Source of the DNA: Gymnorhina tibicen
Lineage: Eukaryota > Chordata > Aves > Passeriformes > Artamidae
Length of the DNA stretch: 64,000 nt
Direction of reading: 5' to 3'
Assembly (NCBI GenBank): GCA_013399875.1
Contig: VXAZ01001839.1
Location: forward strand, 62,001-126,000
A program made the translations under genes and the position numbers. Under the pieces are notes generated by a model. The model was not told the DNA's origin. It saw only the letters and a program-made list of their open reading frames with translations, and ran no database searches. Shown here piece after piece: positions 11,601-23,451 of the stretch. Each line of letters opens with the position of its first letter. Position 1 is the stretch's first letter.

Positions 11601-14600
11601 GATTAAGAGCTGTGACCTCAAAAAAAACTCAAGAAAAGGTAAAACCCTCACAGCTTCCCAGAAGACTGAACAGGAGCAAAAAAAGCCAAAGAGAAAAGAT
11701 ACACCAGCTTTGCACACTCCACCACCTCTAACAGGTGAGCAGCAAATCTCTTGACTTTGAAATCCCAATTCATCTCTGCGGACTGAAGCTGGGTGAAAGT
11801 CCATAGAACATTCATTTGGTTATGTCCCCTTGGATGCAGACAGGAACACAACTCCATGCATGTGCACCTGGGAAGGCAGGTGAACAGAGAGTCTAACTTT
11901 CTCAAAGACATTGTGTGTTAGCTGAAGGGTTTGCTCTCACTTCTGGGAATACCAAGGTTGGTAGGTTTATGCTCTGAAAAACATGCTCCTGTGGAGCTCA
12001 TAGTCTTGCTGCTTTATGATGTTACATTTATGTGTGGAATTATGTGTATTTATTGGCAGCTGCTGAGCCATGCTAGATGTCCCAATTGGATATGGTCCAA
12101 ATTCCAAAAGGATCAGCCCCTGCACTTTCTCGTGAAACTTACATCCAGTGCACAGCAGGAGGCTGAATGGGGATGAGACTGGGAGTAGACCAGTGAAGCA
12201 CGCAAGTCACCTGCAGGATGCTCCTCCTGGAAATCACAGGGCTCATGTGTTTATGGGGACTCTGGCAAAGGGTAGGTGTTTCAGGAAGCCAGAAACCATC
12301 ACAGCAACAAAGGGGCTCCTTGTAGGTTGCTGCCTGCTGTGGCACAAATATAGATGTTCGAGAGCCAAATGCCACCAACCTGGAGAAGGGAAGAATAAGC
12401 AGGAGACTGCCACTGAAACCTAGTGATCCAAGAACAGCAGTGGGAATAAATGTTTGTCACTCTCAGCTAACAAGCGCTCCTTTTTATACTCTCCAGGGAG
12501 AGAGCTGTGCTCTTACATTATTGAGTTTTTCTTCCCATGCTGCACATACACGAAGGAGTTAGCCAGTAACTACTTGTATGCTTCTCTGTATATCTACAAC
12601 AAATTACCAAGTCAAAAACAAGCAACTGGGATTTTCCAGTATTTGTAATCCAGACATTGAATATGACTCTGTTCAGTTTTCACATGTATCTTCTATCAGC
12701 AATTCTCTCTTAAGAAGAGCAGCTCAGAGGCTGGAAAGCTGCATTTTCTTCCTGCAATTGTCATATCATAAAAAAACCACTGTTTCACTAGTTAAAATAG
12801 CTGCTTCTATGTGGTCACATAGCATCTCTTGAGCATCTGTGTGATTAAGCAACTGTGGTAAGATGTCTAAGGTTCTGGAATAGGAAATTACACTCGTCTG
12901 TCCCACAATTTCTGATGGACTGCAGTTCAGTGCATTGCGTACAATCAGAAGCCAGCTGGCCTGATAGCATAATTTTCTAGAGCCTATGGGATATAATTAA
13001 TTTGAAAGAAATGTAGGGTAGGTACATCATGCAGCAGATTGTGCAGTCGTACAGTTGCCACCGTACTTCAGAGTAGTCTTTGAGAGAGTTACACAGGTGA
13101 AAGTTCCTTCAATGTAAACAGGCTAAAGTAGCATTTTCTTTATTTCTTGCTTGCAGGCATACTTTCAGACTCATCTGATAATCTGCTGAAAAGGTACGGT
13201 GTAACAGAGAAGTCACAGAGAGAGAGAGTGAGTCCAGTCTCTCAAACCACTGAATTGGAGCAGAAAAAGCCCAGGAGAAAAGATACACCTGCAATACACA
13301 TCCCACCTTTGATAATAGGTAAGAAACTTAGGTAAAGATCCTCTTAAGAGGCAGCAAAAAGTGGTTAGTGTCAGAGATATACTTGAAAGGCTGAAAGGAG
13401 GTTGCTGTCTGCTCAGTGTACTTAGCAGTTCTTGACCTGGACCTATTTGGTCTAAGTATATAACAGCAGTGGGGCTTCATGAAAAGTCTATTACCTATCC
13501 CATATTCAAGCTCTGGGGATAGAAAGGACAGGGAGAAAGAAAAGGCATTTGGTCACTTGATTATCTTTTGCAAACTGCAATCCTACTTTTCTGGAAAGCC
13601 AACTACTGCCCTGCTTTTCAACCTAAGCACATAGAAATTTTTAGGTCACCAGCACTAAAATGCTTTAAACAACTTGGACCAAAGCAGTACTGATTAATCC
13701 CCTCTTCACTCCGCAGTCCCTAACATGCACTGGTGCAGTGGTGATGAACTTCTCATTAGCAGCACCTTAAAGATAATTCTGTGCTTCTGGCATAACATGC
13801 AATACATACACACTACATAGCATGCCAATGGGAAGGGAAGGGAAGGGAAGGGAAGGGAAGGGAAGGGAAGGGAAGCCCTACAATGGATCATTTGAATAGA
13901 GCTAACCTGTTTTTTGGGTAAACTCAGGAGTAAGAGTTCAGGAATGTACTAAATAAAGCTGCACTGTGCTTTAGGATAATGTCCCCTCTCTTATTTAAAT
14001 TAAGAAGTGATGAAAGAAAAGTATATTTATGTAATTCTTATTATCTAGTTATAGCACACAAACCAGACTTTTTAGAGCAGATGCTACAGACAGCTGAAAT
14101 GTAAGACCCAAACAGAGGTCCCCAGCTCTCAGATGGACCCATACTAGTAGTGGGTCAGATGCTCACCACAATCAATAGCAAGATCATTACCAATGAATCA
14201 CTTTGCTAACTGATGAACTCCAATGGTTCCCAGTAGAGTTCAGGATTCAAAGCTCAGAGAGGGATGCAGATTCAAAGCTCAGACAGGGATGTAACCAGAG
14301 ATGCAGGTTATAAACTTTCCATGGACCACCAGCAATTTCAAGGACAAATCAGCATTTTAATGCAAAACAATGGAAAGGGAATACAAATGGGAAGTCAAAA
14401 CAGTAGTGATTTGTATAACACTAGGAAAGCATTTTTTTCTTTTATATGATGCCTCTGATCACTTGTGAAGAAAATGTGCTTTACTGAATGCAGTTTGGAA
14501 GTTACGGGTTTAAAGGAGTGAGAAGCATGTTTGATTTGGGAAGCATTTGCAAGTTAGTCTTGCTCTGTTTGCTGTTTAAATAAATCACTTAGCCTCCCTA

Positions 14601-17600
14601 CCTCTGTTTTCCTAGCTGTGTGTATTATGAAATGCAACTCATCCTGCAGCTCTATTTTAAGGATTGGTAGGTTGTTCTGTTAGTATCTGCCAAGGGATCT
14701 GACTAAAGAAAGCAGAAGGTAAATACAATGTAATCATAATTTCCCAGCAGAACTTGCAAGTACTTGCAATTTTATGCTAGACTCCAGAACCACAACGGCT
14801 CACAGAAACATGAGTGTTTCTGTTAGAAAGCTAAATACTAGGCAGAAGAAGATGTCTTAAATCATTTGTCAGGTGCCACCTAGATCTAAGCCACTCCTCT
14901 TGGGCTATAGATCAGAAAAACAAGAAGATAGCACATGTCTACAGACTGCCTACGGACTACTCCTGCAGCTGAGTTGGGAGAGGCAAGAGGTGAATGGTTA
15001 AACTTCCATTCTTCTCGCCCAGAGGTTTTCAATGGGGGTGTGGTATTTTCCTAAAGGAGCCACCTTAACTGGTTTTCTAGGCTATGAGAGAGAGTGAGGG
15101 TTTGAAACTGGTTTTACTAGTTATCTCTTATTTGATTAGGAAACCTCAGGCAGCCACATTTCAGGAACTGCTTTCCCATATTTACACATGTATTTACATT
15201 CTAGCTCAAATGCACAAGCCTGAAGACCACTAATTTAGTTAACGGAGTATATATTGCTAAGCCAGGATGACAATAGAGTGTTCCAGAGGTGACTACAGGC
15301 TTGGATCAGATTCAAGCCATTTACTGTCAAGTGATATGGGAAAAAAAGACTATTAGAATTCTGATTATATTTTGTCTTCTGGTCTAATCCCTTCAGAAAG
15401 ACAAGGTGTTGGCTGACTGAAGGAAAACTTGTCACTGAAGGAGACATCTGCTCATGACCCATTTGTATGGACATGGCCTAACATTAACTGTGCCACTTCA
15501 GTAGAAGTTTGAAGGTTGAATACATTTAGAAGCCTAATCCTTGTAGAGGAGATTTCAGATAACTAATTTAGTAGCCCCCTTTCTTTATCTGCATTTCCCA
15601 ATTGGATTGGGTGTTTGCAAGGTGCAAAACTGATCCTGCTTCTCACTTGGACCCCATGCCACCCAGTAGAGAAATTAATTTTCTTCATTTTATATGATAC
15701 ATTTGACTTGCTTCTATTTGCGACAGAAAATCTCTCTGACCACCCAAAAGGGAGAGGGACTGTCCTAGGAGTGCTGGTCAAAACAAAGAGGAATAACACA
15801 TCTGCCATTTTAGCTGCGTTTACAACAAAGTATTTGTGTGGACAGCATATTCAAGAGGATACTCTATTAATTAAGCTCTTTTACTAGAATTAAGTGGATT
15901 TTCTTGAATTGTTATCTAAAAGTGGTTTTCAGGGGAGCTGAAGGGGATATATTAGAAATGGTGACAATCCTCATTAGCAGGTCACAAGAGATACCATGTA
16001 GCACTGAGTGCTGCTTACTGCAACAACACTAATAACAAGGAGACAGGACAGAAAGGTCTGTCTATATTTATTTAGCTCACATAGTCCTCCTGGGTCTTCT
16101 CAGGTCTCCAAGTCTATAATTCAGATTCTGTTTTGCACAGCAGTTCCACAAGAGCTTAGTTTCTTTGTGCTATGTGATGAAATAAATCTGAAAGTAAGTA
16201 AGTAGCAAATATTGGACCAGCCTTCAACCAAAACAAGTCACTTTTTCATAGCAAATCATGGAGCCATCACTGGTGAATTTCAACCAGCAGAATTATGTCT
16301 GTTGGTATGTATCTTGAAAAGTAAATATGCATCCTTAGAATAGGAAGAGAATGGAATTCAGCCATTTAAATACATAGGTTACTTTGCCTGATACAGGCAC
16401 AAGTCTGCCACAGGCAGTTAATCACTGGAAAACAGATCCAGAATAGAGGATCTGAAAAGCTCTGTACAGAGAGGCAGCATCTTAGCAGGCTGCTTTGATT
16501 CCATGTCAAGTGCTTGAAAGTAGCTTCACCAGTAGGCAGCCAAGTGTCATTGGAGGTATAATTGAAAACAACTGAAAATTTCATTGGTTTCTGTCATTCT
16601 CTCAATAGCAAATACACATAGTTTGAATTTTGTCACAGTTTTGAAGGTACATTTTAAGCATATATTAGTTATGTTTTCCCTGATCCTCAAATGGTCCAGG
16701 ATGTAAAAACCAACAACAAATAACCCCTACTCCCCTTTGGAGAACACACAACCCAAACCCCAAAGACAACAGGAAAAAAAACTTGTCTATATTTGCCTAG
16801 GTTGCCTATAGGGATAGAAGTCTGTGTGGGGAATATTTGCATCCATCTCCATAAAATGCCATCATTCTTTGCAGTTAACAACAATGGTTACTCAATGGCT
16901 GCTTGAACAAATGAAGTCCTTTGTGTTTCAAATTAACATTAATTTATGCCTTTCAGTTTATCTTATAGTGCTGCTGAAACCAGCTAGTTCACAAGAACTG
17001 CATATAAATGAAGTAGGAGCTAACTTAAATGAAGGGCAGTATAGGTCAATATTCTCATTAATTCGTCACCTCTGAAAAGACTCTAAATTTGAAGAAAATT
17101 TTCCTCTGTGGTATTATCCTATTTTCAGACCTTGTCACGACTGAAAGCCTTCTCTGTGAAAGGACTTTTGATGCAGAAAGAAGCAAAACAATTTGGTTTG
17201 ACACATTGAACAGCTTGGCTGGCTAGCAAACAGTAGGAGATCAAATTGAAAAGGAGAGATTTCACTGGTCTCAAAGCAATGGTATCCCTCATCCTGTTTG
17301 TAGACTGTTAACATCCACACCAAGGCATGTGGGCATAAAATCCATCACAGAGGTCACTTGCTTTTTACTGGAAACAGGCAAACCCAGCACAATATGTTAG
17401 AATAAGTTTCAAAAACATTTTGTACCTAATGCATTGTTCTCACATCACTCTTACTTATTTTCTAATGAGGAGAGCAGTTACAATATTTGTTACACCTTGG
17501 TATCATATAAAAGCTTCCAGATCTCCAAAGGGTGGACTTACTGGTTTAACAGAGAAAAAGAGACACAGAGAAAGGAGAAGAGACAGATTTGTGGGAGGTA

Positions 17601-18288
17601 TGATCTACAACCCAAGTCTATTTTCACATTGTTCTTAATTCAGAAGCTTTTGCAATTTATTGATACTATATAATTTCAGTGGAGATGGCACTTGTCATGT
17701 GGGTGTTTCAACATTTGTCTCTTTTGTCACCTGCACTTGCAAAATCTAAGTAATATGGCTATATACATAGAGGAAATATATACATGTCCACAGAAGCTGT
17801 TTCAGTCACAAAGATTAATTACAGTATTTGCTTCATCATGCAGGCTCTTTCCCTTATTTAGCTACCCAAACCCTTCTAACAAACAGGTTCCCAAATGAAA
17901 CGTCAGAGTCTCTTTTTACAGGTAGCAAAAACATGCTGGATTTAAGAGTGCTTAATAATTTTAGCTAAAAATGCAGTGATTCAATTCTAGTTCCCTAAAT
18001 ATTAGGAGACTGAAATGCCAAAAATAAATGAAGAGTAACTTGCATGATGCTGGAAAGCAACATTAAAATCAAGGAATGAGAGAACTGAAAAATTCTCTTC
18101 AGCCTGATATTTTCTAAAAAGTAGTATATTAAATCAACTCTTTTTTTCCTCTTTTTTTTGTTTGTTGTTTGGTTGGTTGGTTGGTTTTTGTGGTCTTCTC
18201 TCTTTAAGGTACTAAGCTGTTTACAGAAGAAGAACAAACAGTGATTATGGAAGATGAAGAAAAGGATGGAGACACAATCCACAGTTAG
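8611..18288 (+). CDS. PPP1R17: PPP1R17, protein phosphatase 1 regulatory subunit 17 (G-substrate), spliced from four coding exons
   Basis: The joined exons 8611-8692, 11582-11734, 13157-13318 and 18209-18288 give an intact frame of 158 residues, close to the 155 of the human protein. Every junction has GT/AG ends and all three introns are phase 1. Known of the family: a small, largely disordered cytosolic protein abundant in cerebellar Purkinje cells; cGMP-dependent protein kinase phosphorylates two repeated threonine sites, and the product then inhibits protein phosphatases (PP2A, PP1). Seen: the start [11 protein letters not shown]; two copies of the phospho-motif, [11 protein letters not shown] with Thr68 and [11 protein letters not shown] with Thr122; and an acidic tail [11 protein letters not shown]. 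The upstream in-frame ATG of the MM pair is taken as the start because it matches the family. No frame disruption was seen. Identification rests on recall of the human protein, not on a search. Confidence 0.95.
8693..11581 (+). other. PPP1R17: PPP1R17 intron (2.9 kb), nothing recognised
   Basis: It is bounded by GTAAGT (8693) and a pyrimidine-rich TTTTTTCCCTTCAG ending at 11581. Two overlapping open frames at 10269-10587 show no known motif and no splice context. No repeat element was recognised. Confidence 0.8.
11582..11734 (+). CDS. PPP1R17: PPP1R17 coding exon with phospho-repeat 1 (codons 28-79)
   Basis: A 153-bp symmetric exon (phase 1 at both ends), with acceptor TTCAG before 11582 and donor GTGAGC at 11735. 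It encodes [15 protein letters not shown], a lysine-rich linker, then [17 protein letters not shown]. Thr68 is the predicted cGMP-kinase site. The basic residues before it read K-R-K-D-T here, against R-R-K-D-T in the second repeat and in the human first repeat as I recall it. The whole exon is alignable to the next one, so the two are likely an exon duplication. Confidence 0.95.
11735..13156 (+). other. PPP1R17: PPP1R17 intron (1.4 kb), nothing recognised
   Basis: It runs from GTGAGC to the acceptor CTTGCTTGCAG at 13156. The short open frames inside (for example 12148-12423) have no recognisable motif. No repeat was identified. Confidence 0.85.
13157..13318 (+). CDS. PPP1R17: PPP1R17 coding exon with phospho-repeat 2 (codons 79-133)
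   Basis: A 162-bp symmetric phase-1 exon with donor GTAAGA at 13319. It encodes [19 protein letters not shown], a serine- and glutamine-rich linker, then [19 protein letters not shown]. Thr122 is the second predicted cGMP-kinase site, equivalent to human Thr119. The RRKDTP core is intact. Its similarity to the preceding exon covers both the N-terminal helix-like part (LxxxLIKxxD against LxxNLLKRYG) and the phospho-motif. Confidence 0.95.
13830..13875 (+). repeat. (GGGAA)n microsatellite, about 9 units
   Basis: Nine uninterrupted GGGAA units plus a partial one, with no substitutions, which suggests a young and probably length-variable array. It lies in an intron. Confidence 0.97.
14244..14293 (+). 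repeat. 25-bp tandem duplication
   Basis: Two adjacent copies, both beginning GATTCAAAGCTCAGA, at 14244-14268 and 14269-14293, differ at two positions. This is a local duplication in an intron; no function is suggested. Confidence 0.9.
18209..18288 (+). CDS. PPP1R17: PPP1R17 last coding exon (codons 133-158 and stop)
   Basis: The acceptor TTTAAG at 18208 is followed by codons for [20 protein letters not shown] and DTIHS, then TAG at 18286-18288. The acidic [11 protein letters not shown] tail matches the conserved C-terminus of the family. The frame is fixed by the phase-1 junction, which completes a glycine codon. Confidence 0.93.
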
Positions 18289-19660
18289 ATTACAATGATA
18301 TTTCAATAATACAGTGTAAATAATCAAGGGTCATTCAAAGTGGCAGCACATAAAAAAAAGTTCTTTCATCTTTATAAATAATTATTTTCTCAATCGTACA
18401 CTTGAATTTAAACTCATCAAGTGCTTATCTGCTTATCTGCATCTCATAATTCCCAGCAAGCATCACTGGCGATGATGGCAAAAATTTCAGTTACACTTAG
18501 GGTTTGAAGGATTCTGTTGGTTTACTACAAGTGGCTTCCTAGCATTTTTGTCAATGAGGAATCCACCTCGGATCAGATCTAGCTTTGTGCAGTGTGGTAC
18601 TCATACAGTACCTGGCACTAGATACTAGAAAAGTGGTAGTGCAGAGCAGTAAAACATCAACTAATGATTCAGACTGCTTTTTTCACTTGACACTTTACCT
18701 ACTTTGTCCAGCTTTCCTTTCCTGGAATAACACTGACTACAGTGAAAATTTCCATGTGCAGAGCTGATGGGATAGATGAAGAAGGTGAGAGGGCAGGAGT
18801 CAACTCTAGAGTCCCTGAAATGCAAAGCAAAAGTTTCTTCTGCCTGCTCATGACTTGTGTCTGTAAAGGAGGAAAAGTTGGATTTACTGTAGAATGAAAA
18901 TTTACACCTAAGGGCTCTCAGCATTGACAGACACATCAAACAGGATGGAGGGCAGAGATCTTAGAGGAGAAATGCTAGGGAAGCACAATGCCTGCTTGTT
19001 ACAACAGTGTTACACAATTGTCTCCACTGGGTTGGTGAAAGATAAAATAGTTGGATAGTTGATCCTTCTGCTCCAAATAATTTCTTCTGACATCTGCTTT
19101 TTAAATTGAGTCCTAGGTCATAAGTTAGGAGAGGCTGTAAAGATTCAAAATCACATCAGGAAGGTAAAAATTGAGTAAAAGGAATAATGTTACTCAATGG
19201 CATATGCTTACTGCAAGGTAGAACAGCATTATGTGACTTTTTTAATAATTTACCTCAATGATTCACACAAGAATTGTTTTCACAGCCAGCTACAGCCTTC
19301 AGCATTTGTAGAGAGATGGGTATTTGTAGAATATTTTACAAAAAAAAAAAAGATAGAACTGGACACTTTGTGCTTGCCTTAATAACTCTGGGCTAGATGG
19401 AGTAGCACTGCCAGCTGAACCCTTAGGGAACTGAGCAGAGAGGTTGAAGATTATCTGGCCTGGCAGACTGAATTTAGTTATCTTTTTAACTCACTTAGGC
19501 AGACAGCTGAGGATCATACTAGTTTGGACTTCATTTGCCACTGTGACTGACCCAGCATCTTTCATGAGAATGCAAACCATTCACAAATATATGTCAGTGT
19601 ATACTCTCAAGATGTAATCAATGAGCTTACAATAAATAATTGCATATTAAATTGTGCAAG
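18289..19660 (+). other. PPP1R17: Probable PPP1R17 3' UTR
   Basis: AT-rich non-coding sequence after the stop. The first canonical AATAAA that I see on the + strand is at 19631-19636, with ATTAAA shortly after, so a 3' UTR of about 1.35 kb is plausible. The end is inferred; no cleavage site is proven. Confidence 0.45.
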
Positions 19661-19893
19661 AGGTCCACTATATTATTAATGGCATGCCTGTTTTTTAGAA
19701 AGTGTACTTGTTTTTATCCTGTTAATCTATCAGTGAGACAAGATAGCATTTAAAATATAAATAATCAATAGTTCAAATAACAACATTAATGTAAGATCCA
19801 CAGTAGAGAATGTCACAACAAGTACACAACAAGAAATATGTATGACACAAGTCTAGTTTCACCAGTGAAGTTGGTGAATATTTTTGGTGCACA

Positions 19894-20507
19894 TGTAGTG
19901 AGTCGACCTTGGCTGAATGCCAGGTGCCCACCAGGCTGCTCTATCACTCCCCTTCACAGCAGGACAGTGGAGAGAAAAATAAGATACAAAACAACTAGTA
20001 GGTTGAGATAAAGCAGTTTACAAAAGCAAAAAAGAAAAAAAAGGTGAAAGTTTACACATGCATAAGCAAAGGGGAAAACAATTAATATCTACTTCTCATC
20101 AGCGAGCAATATTCAGCCACTTGCCAGGAAGCAGGGCTTCAGCACACACTTCTGGAGTGGTTGCTCCAGAAGGCAAATGTGGAAAAATAAAAAAGGTCCC
20201 CCATTCCTCCTCTCTCCCTTAGCTTTTATATCTGAGCTGATGTCATATGTTATGGAATATCCCTTTGGTTTATTTGGGTCAGCTATTCTGGACTAGTTGT
20301 GTCCCCTCCCCAGATCTTGCCCACTCCCAGCCCCTTGATTGGAGGCATGGGAGAGAATGTTAAAGAGACAGTGCTGATGCTGTGCCAGTGCTGCTCAGCA
20401 GTAGCAAAAACACTGGTGTGTTACCTTTCCAGCTACCAATGCACAAAGCACAGCACTGTGAGAGCTGCTAAGGGAAAATGAACTCTATCTCAGACAGACC
20501 TAATACA
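19894..20507 (-). mobile_element. Solo LTR of an avian endogenous retrovirus, minus orientation
   Basis: A 614-bp element that reads TG...CA at its ends on either strand. It is flanked by a perfect 5-bp target-site duplication GCACA (19889-19893 and 20508-20512). Read on the minus strand it begins TGTATTAGG and has a TATA box, GATATAAAAGC, at about 20223-20233. It resembles a widespread bird LTR family, and 5-bp duplications fit an ERVL-like integrase. No internal retroviral sequence adjoins it, so it is a solo LTR. Its last part (near 19900-19960) is related to the LTR at 50233. Orientation opposite to the retroviral remnant at 22.5 kb argues that they are separate insertions. Confidence 0.85.
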
Positions 20508-20512
20508 GCACA

Positions 20513-22530
20513 ATACAGCAAGAGTGAGAGTGTGGAGTCCTGAAAATATTCAAATTAACATCAGCAATGGATTAGCCATGAAAATCTACATGTTTAGACA
20601 TGCAGGGGTTTAACAACACAAAGCAGGAGCACAGATAGGACATGACTGACTTTACTGCTCTGAAAAGGATTTGTTTCCAAGCCTGGGAAATGCTGATGCA
20701 GCTTAATAGGAAATAAAAAAAATGAACATCCTTTAAGCCTAGCACTGTATATTGCTCGGCAAAGAGGAGTTATCATCTGAGTGACACCTCTAATGGCACA
20801 GAAGCCTAATTTACCATCCCTGTAAAGATCAAATTGAAGCCCAGCCATAAGAATGCTGCAACGTACATCATAGTCTGCAATTCTTCTAAAATTGCATATT
20901 CACAGCCTGCCAATTCAGCATTTTCTTTTTTTTTTCCACCCAGGAGCAACATGAGCAATTAAAAGTAATTTTTCACTTGATCAATTAAGTAAATAGGAGG
21001 TTTTGTAATGTTCCTTGCAAGCAGTTGTAAGGACCTGATAGTAAAAATAGTGCCTCCAAAAGTGCTTCATCATTACCATAATCTCTTTCAACACCTTAAT
21101 ACTAAGAGCAGCTCGCCTTGACGTCCATAAAAAGGAAGGCAAAACCTGTGCAAAACTGGGGAGGAGGAAGAGAATGACAGAAACTCAGGCCTTCACCTTC
21201 TCCCCCCTCGACAGCTGCCTGCCAAGCTTTTTCACAGCTGTGAAAACAACCTAAAGCCTCCAAAAGCTGAGATGCCACCAAGCCTTGGATGCCTCCAGCT
21301 GGGGGAAAACAGCAACCTAGTGTGATACACGTGTGACTTGTGGAAACCCTCCTCTGCTCCTGCATCCTCTGGTGTGAGCAACAAGAGTGGACCAAAGTCA
21401 GCTGCAGGGACCACATTCTGCACCTACATTTCAGAAGGTAAGTGACTGCATTCCAGCTAAGCTGCTATCTCTCAAGACTGGAAAAGCAGGTAAGCTATTC
21501 CAAGTAGCAGAGAAAAAAAAAATGGCAAAACCTGCTTCACCCCCAACTCCCTCAGCAAAAACGTAACAAGTTTGGTTGGTAAACTATCCTATGCTTGTAA
21601 AGTAATCTTAGCTTTTTTCCAACTTTTCTCTACTTTCCCCTTTCTCTCTCTTTGCCTCTTTTACAGTTAATAAAGTGAAAATATAATTTTTTTTTTTCTG
21701 TATCGACACATAACTTCTTTTGAGTTTTAATTTAGTTTTCAGGAATATTTGAACCTGAAGTTCTTTCCGCAATTCACAGAGATGAATGCTCCTCCATAAT
21801 TAAGTGGATTGGAACATTTAATCACGGGACACGAATCCCTTGAAACTAGAGTGCTGATTCCAAAAAATCGATAAATTGCTAATTTTTACGATCGAACATT
21901 TTGTGTTAGAGAAACAAAGCAAGATATCCGTATGACTTTTCTCTTTTTTCTGGTTTTTTTTTTTTCTGGTAAGTAAAGTGCACATTGTAGCTGTTTGCCT
22001 TTTGATGAAAATAATGCAAGGTGCCCCTCAAAACTGAGGCGTGTTACTATGGTTAAGTGTTTAAAATAAGGTACTCTTGAGGTGTAAGGAGTGGGACACT
22101 GGAAACCATTTTAAACAAGGTGCCCCTCAGGAAAGATCACCTCAGTGTGTTTGTTTTTCATGAAATGTGTACAAGGTGGCTTTCTAGGGTGAAAGAGTGA
22201 AATTTGAAAATCAGCTGTAATTTTGTAATTGGAAACAATCACTTCACCTTCATGACGTAACTTTGTAAAATATTTTTCTGGAGGTAAGGAGTTAATTTAG
22301 AAATTACACAAGGTACCCTCCAGAAAAATCTACCACATTTTTCTGGTAACATGAAACATAATGTACAAACTCTGATCAATTTGTTGGATGAATTTGGTGC
22401 CAAACCGTCTCCTCCAGGAATGGAGTAGGCATGAAATTACTGGTGGAATATCCAAGCAATTGTTGACCTAATCTCTACCCTGCGTGCAGGGGCAAAAGTC
22501 AAAAAAGGAAAGGAAAACCTATCGTTTGTT
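20513..22530. other. Non-coding interval between solo LTR and retroviral gag remnant
   Basis: No gene was recognised. From about 22000 the stretch repeats variants of AAGGTGCCCCTCA (22018, about 22117, and a diverged copy near 22308) and may be the leader or LTR of the retrovirus that follows. A TGG-initial segment at 22395 (TGGTGCCAAACC) could be a primer-binding site, but no clear LTR boundary or target-site duplication could be assigned. Confidence 0.4.
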
Positions 22531-22541
22531 CTGTCTTAGGT

Positions 22542-22688
22542 GCTGTTGTGTTAGCTGCAGTTGAACACAAAGAACACCAACAGCAAGCTGATATGGAAAT
22601 TATTTATTCATTACAAGATTTGGTTAAAGTGTTGCAACTGCAATTGATGAAAAAAAGGCTAACACCTACCTCCTCTAGGATGAGATAA
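22542..22688 (+). pseudogene. gag: gag N-terminal fragment (broken)
   Basis: An open stretch of 48 codons, rich in Gln, Glu, Leu and Lys with heptad-like spacing (for example EIIYSLQDLVKVLQLQL), ends at TAA 22686-22688. It looks like a coiled-coil segment at the start of a retroviral gag. The reading continues in another frame in the next entry, so a frameshift separates them. Confidence 0.6.
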
Positions 22689-23163
22689 GAAATCAGAGGG
22701 CTACCACCCATGTGCTCCTAGAGGAGCTGCATATGAGATTAGCAAGCGAAGCAAAAAAAAGGAGTTAGAGCTGGAGCTATCTAAAGAAACATATCCCCTC
22801 TCTGACTTAGAATCTTTCCATAATCAATCAGAGAAGCTGCCAGTCTTGCTTTGTCCCTTAATTAAAACAGAATACATATATGAGGGCTCAGATGATGACA
22901 CACCTCACATAATCATCAAAGAAATTCCATATATGGCTACTGAATTAGTTAAATTAAAAAAGGAATATAGCCAAACCCCTAAAGAATCTGAGACTGAGGA
23001 TGTTTGGAGAGTCTCTCTTACTGGGGGTGACCAAATTCTGTTATCAGAAAAAGAGACAGAAGGGCTCTGGGGGGCAGGGGATGACCCTGACCTCTTACCC
23101 AAAGAGCAGCTTTTTGGGCTGGTGGACTCAACCCCCTGGAGAGAGGAGATCCCCCGGCTATAG
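22684..23163 (+). pseudogene. gag: gag middle fragment (broken)
   Basis: Open for 159 codons in a frame shifted relative to the previous piece and ending at TAG 23161-23163. It contains ATELVKLKKEYSQTPKESET followed by a VWRVSLTGGDQ motif, a gag pattern found in avian endogenous retroviruses. The N-terminal part is highly charged. Confidence 0.75.
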
Positions 23164-23176
23164 TGGGAAACATTAA

Positions 23177-23422
23177 TCAGATTGTATAAAGTGTGAAAAA
23201 GCTGCTTGTTTACAAATGATGCATGATAGGGAGTTAACACCACAATATGAATCCCCTATGATGATTACTGTAGACCCTGACATAATGATACCTCTTATCA
23301 GATGCCACCCTGAAGCTATGAAAGCCATAGGCATCCAGCTAAAAGGACAAATAGAAAGCCTCATGAAAGGAGAAAGAGCTGTAGCCACCTTGGAGGCAGC
23401 TATTACCCCCAGCCGTAACTGA
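23177..23422 (+). pseudogene. gag: gag capsid-like fragment (broken)
   Basis: Another frame, ending at TGA 23420-23422. It holds a capsid-like segment with MITVDPDIMIPLIRCHPEAM and a downstream GERAVATLEAAI. It directly follows the preceding gag piece in retroviral order. No zinc-knuckle Cys-His box was seen. Confidence 0.7.
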
Positions 23423-23451
23423 GAAAAAAGAAAATTTGGACCTGGGGGTAA

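Larger units (their letters stand above)
13319..18208 (+). other. PPP1R17: PPP1R17 last intron (4.9 kb)
   Basis: It is bounded by GTAAGA and TCTCTTTAAG (18208). It holds a (GGGAA)n microsatellite at 13830-13875 and a 25-bp tandem duplication at 14244-14293. Its 3' end is an extended pyrimidine/GT tract (about 18138-18187, with four GGTT units) directly before the acceptor. No other exon or transposon was recognised. Confidence 0.8.

Noticed and set aside
13830..13875. GGGAA array as a telomere-like or CRISPR-like repeat
   Set aside because: The unit is 5 bp without spacers; a plain microsatellite in a vertebrate intron.
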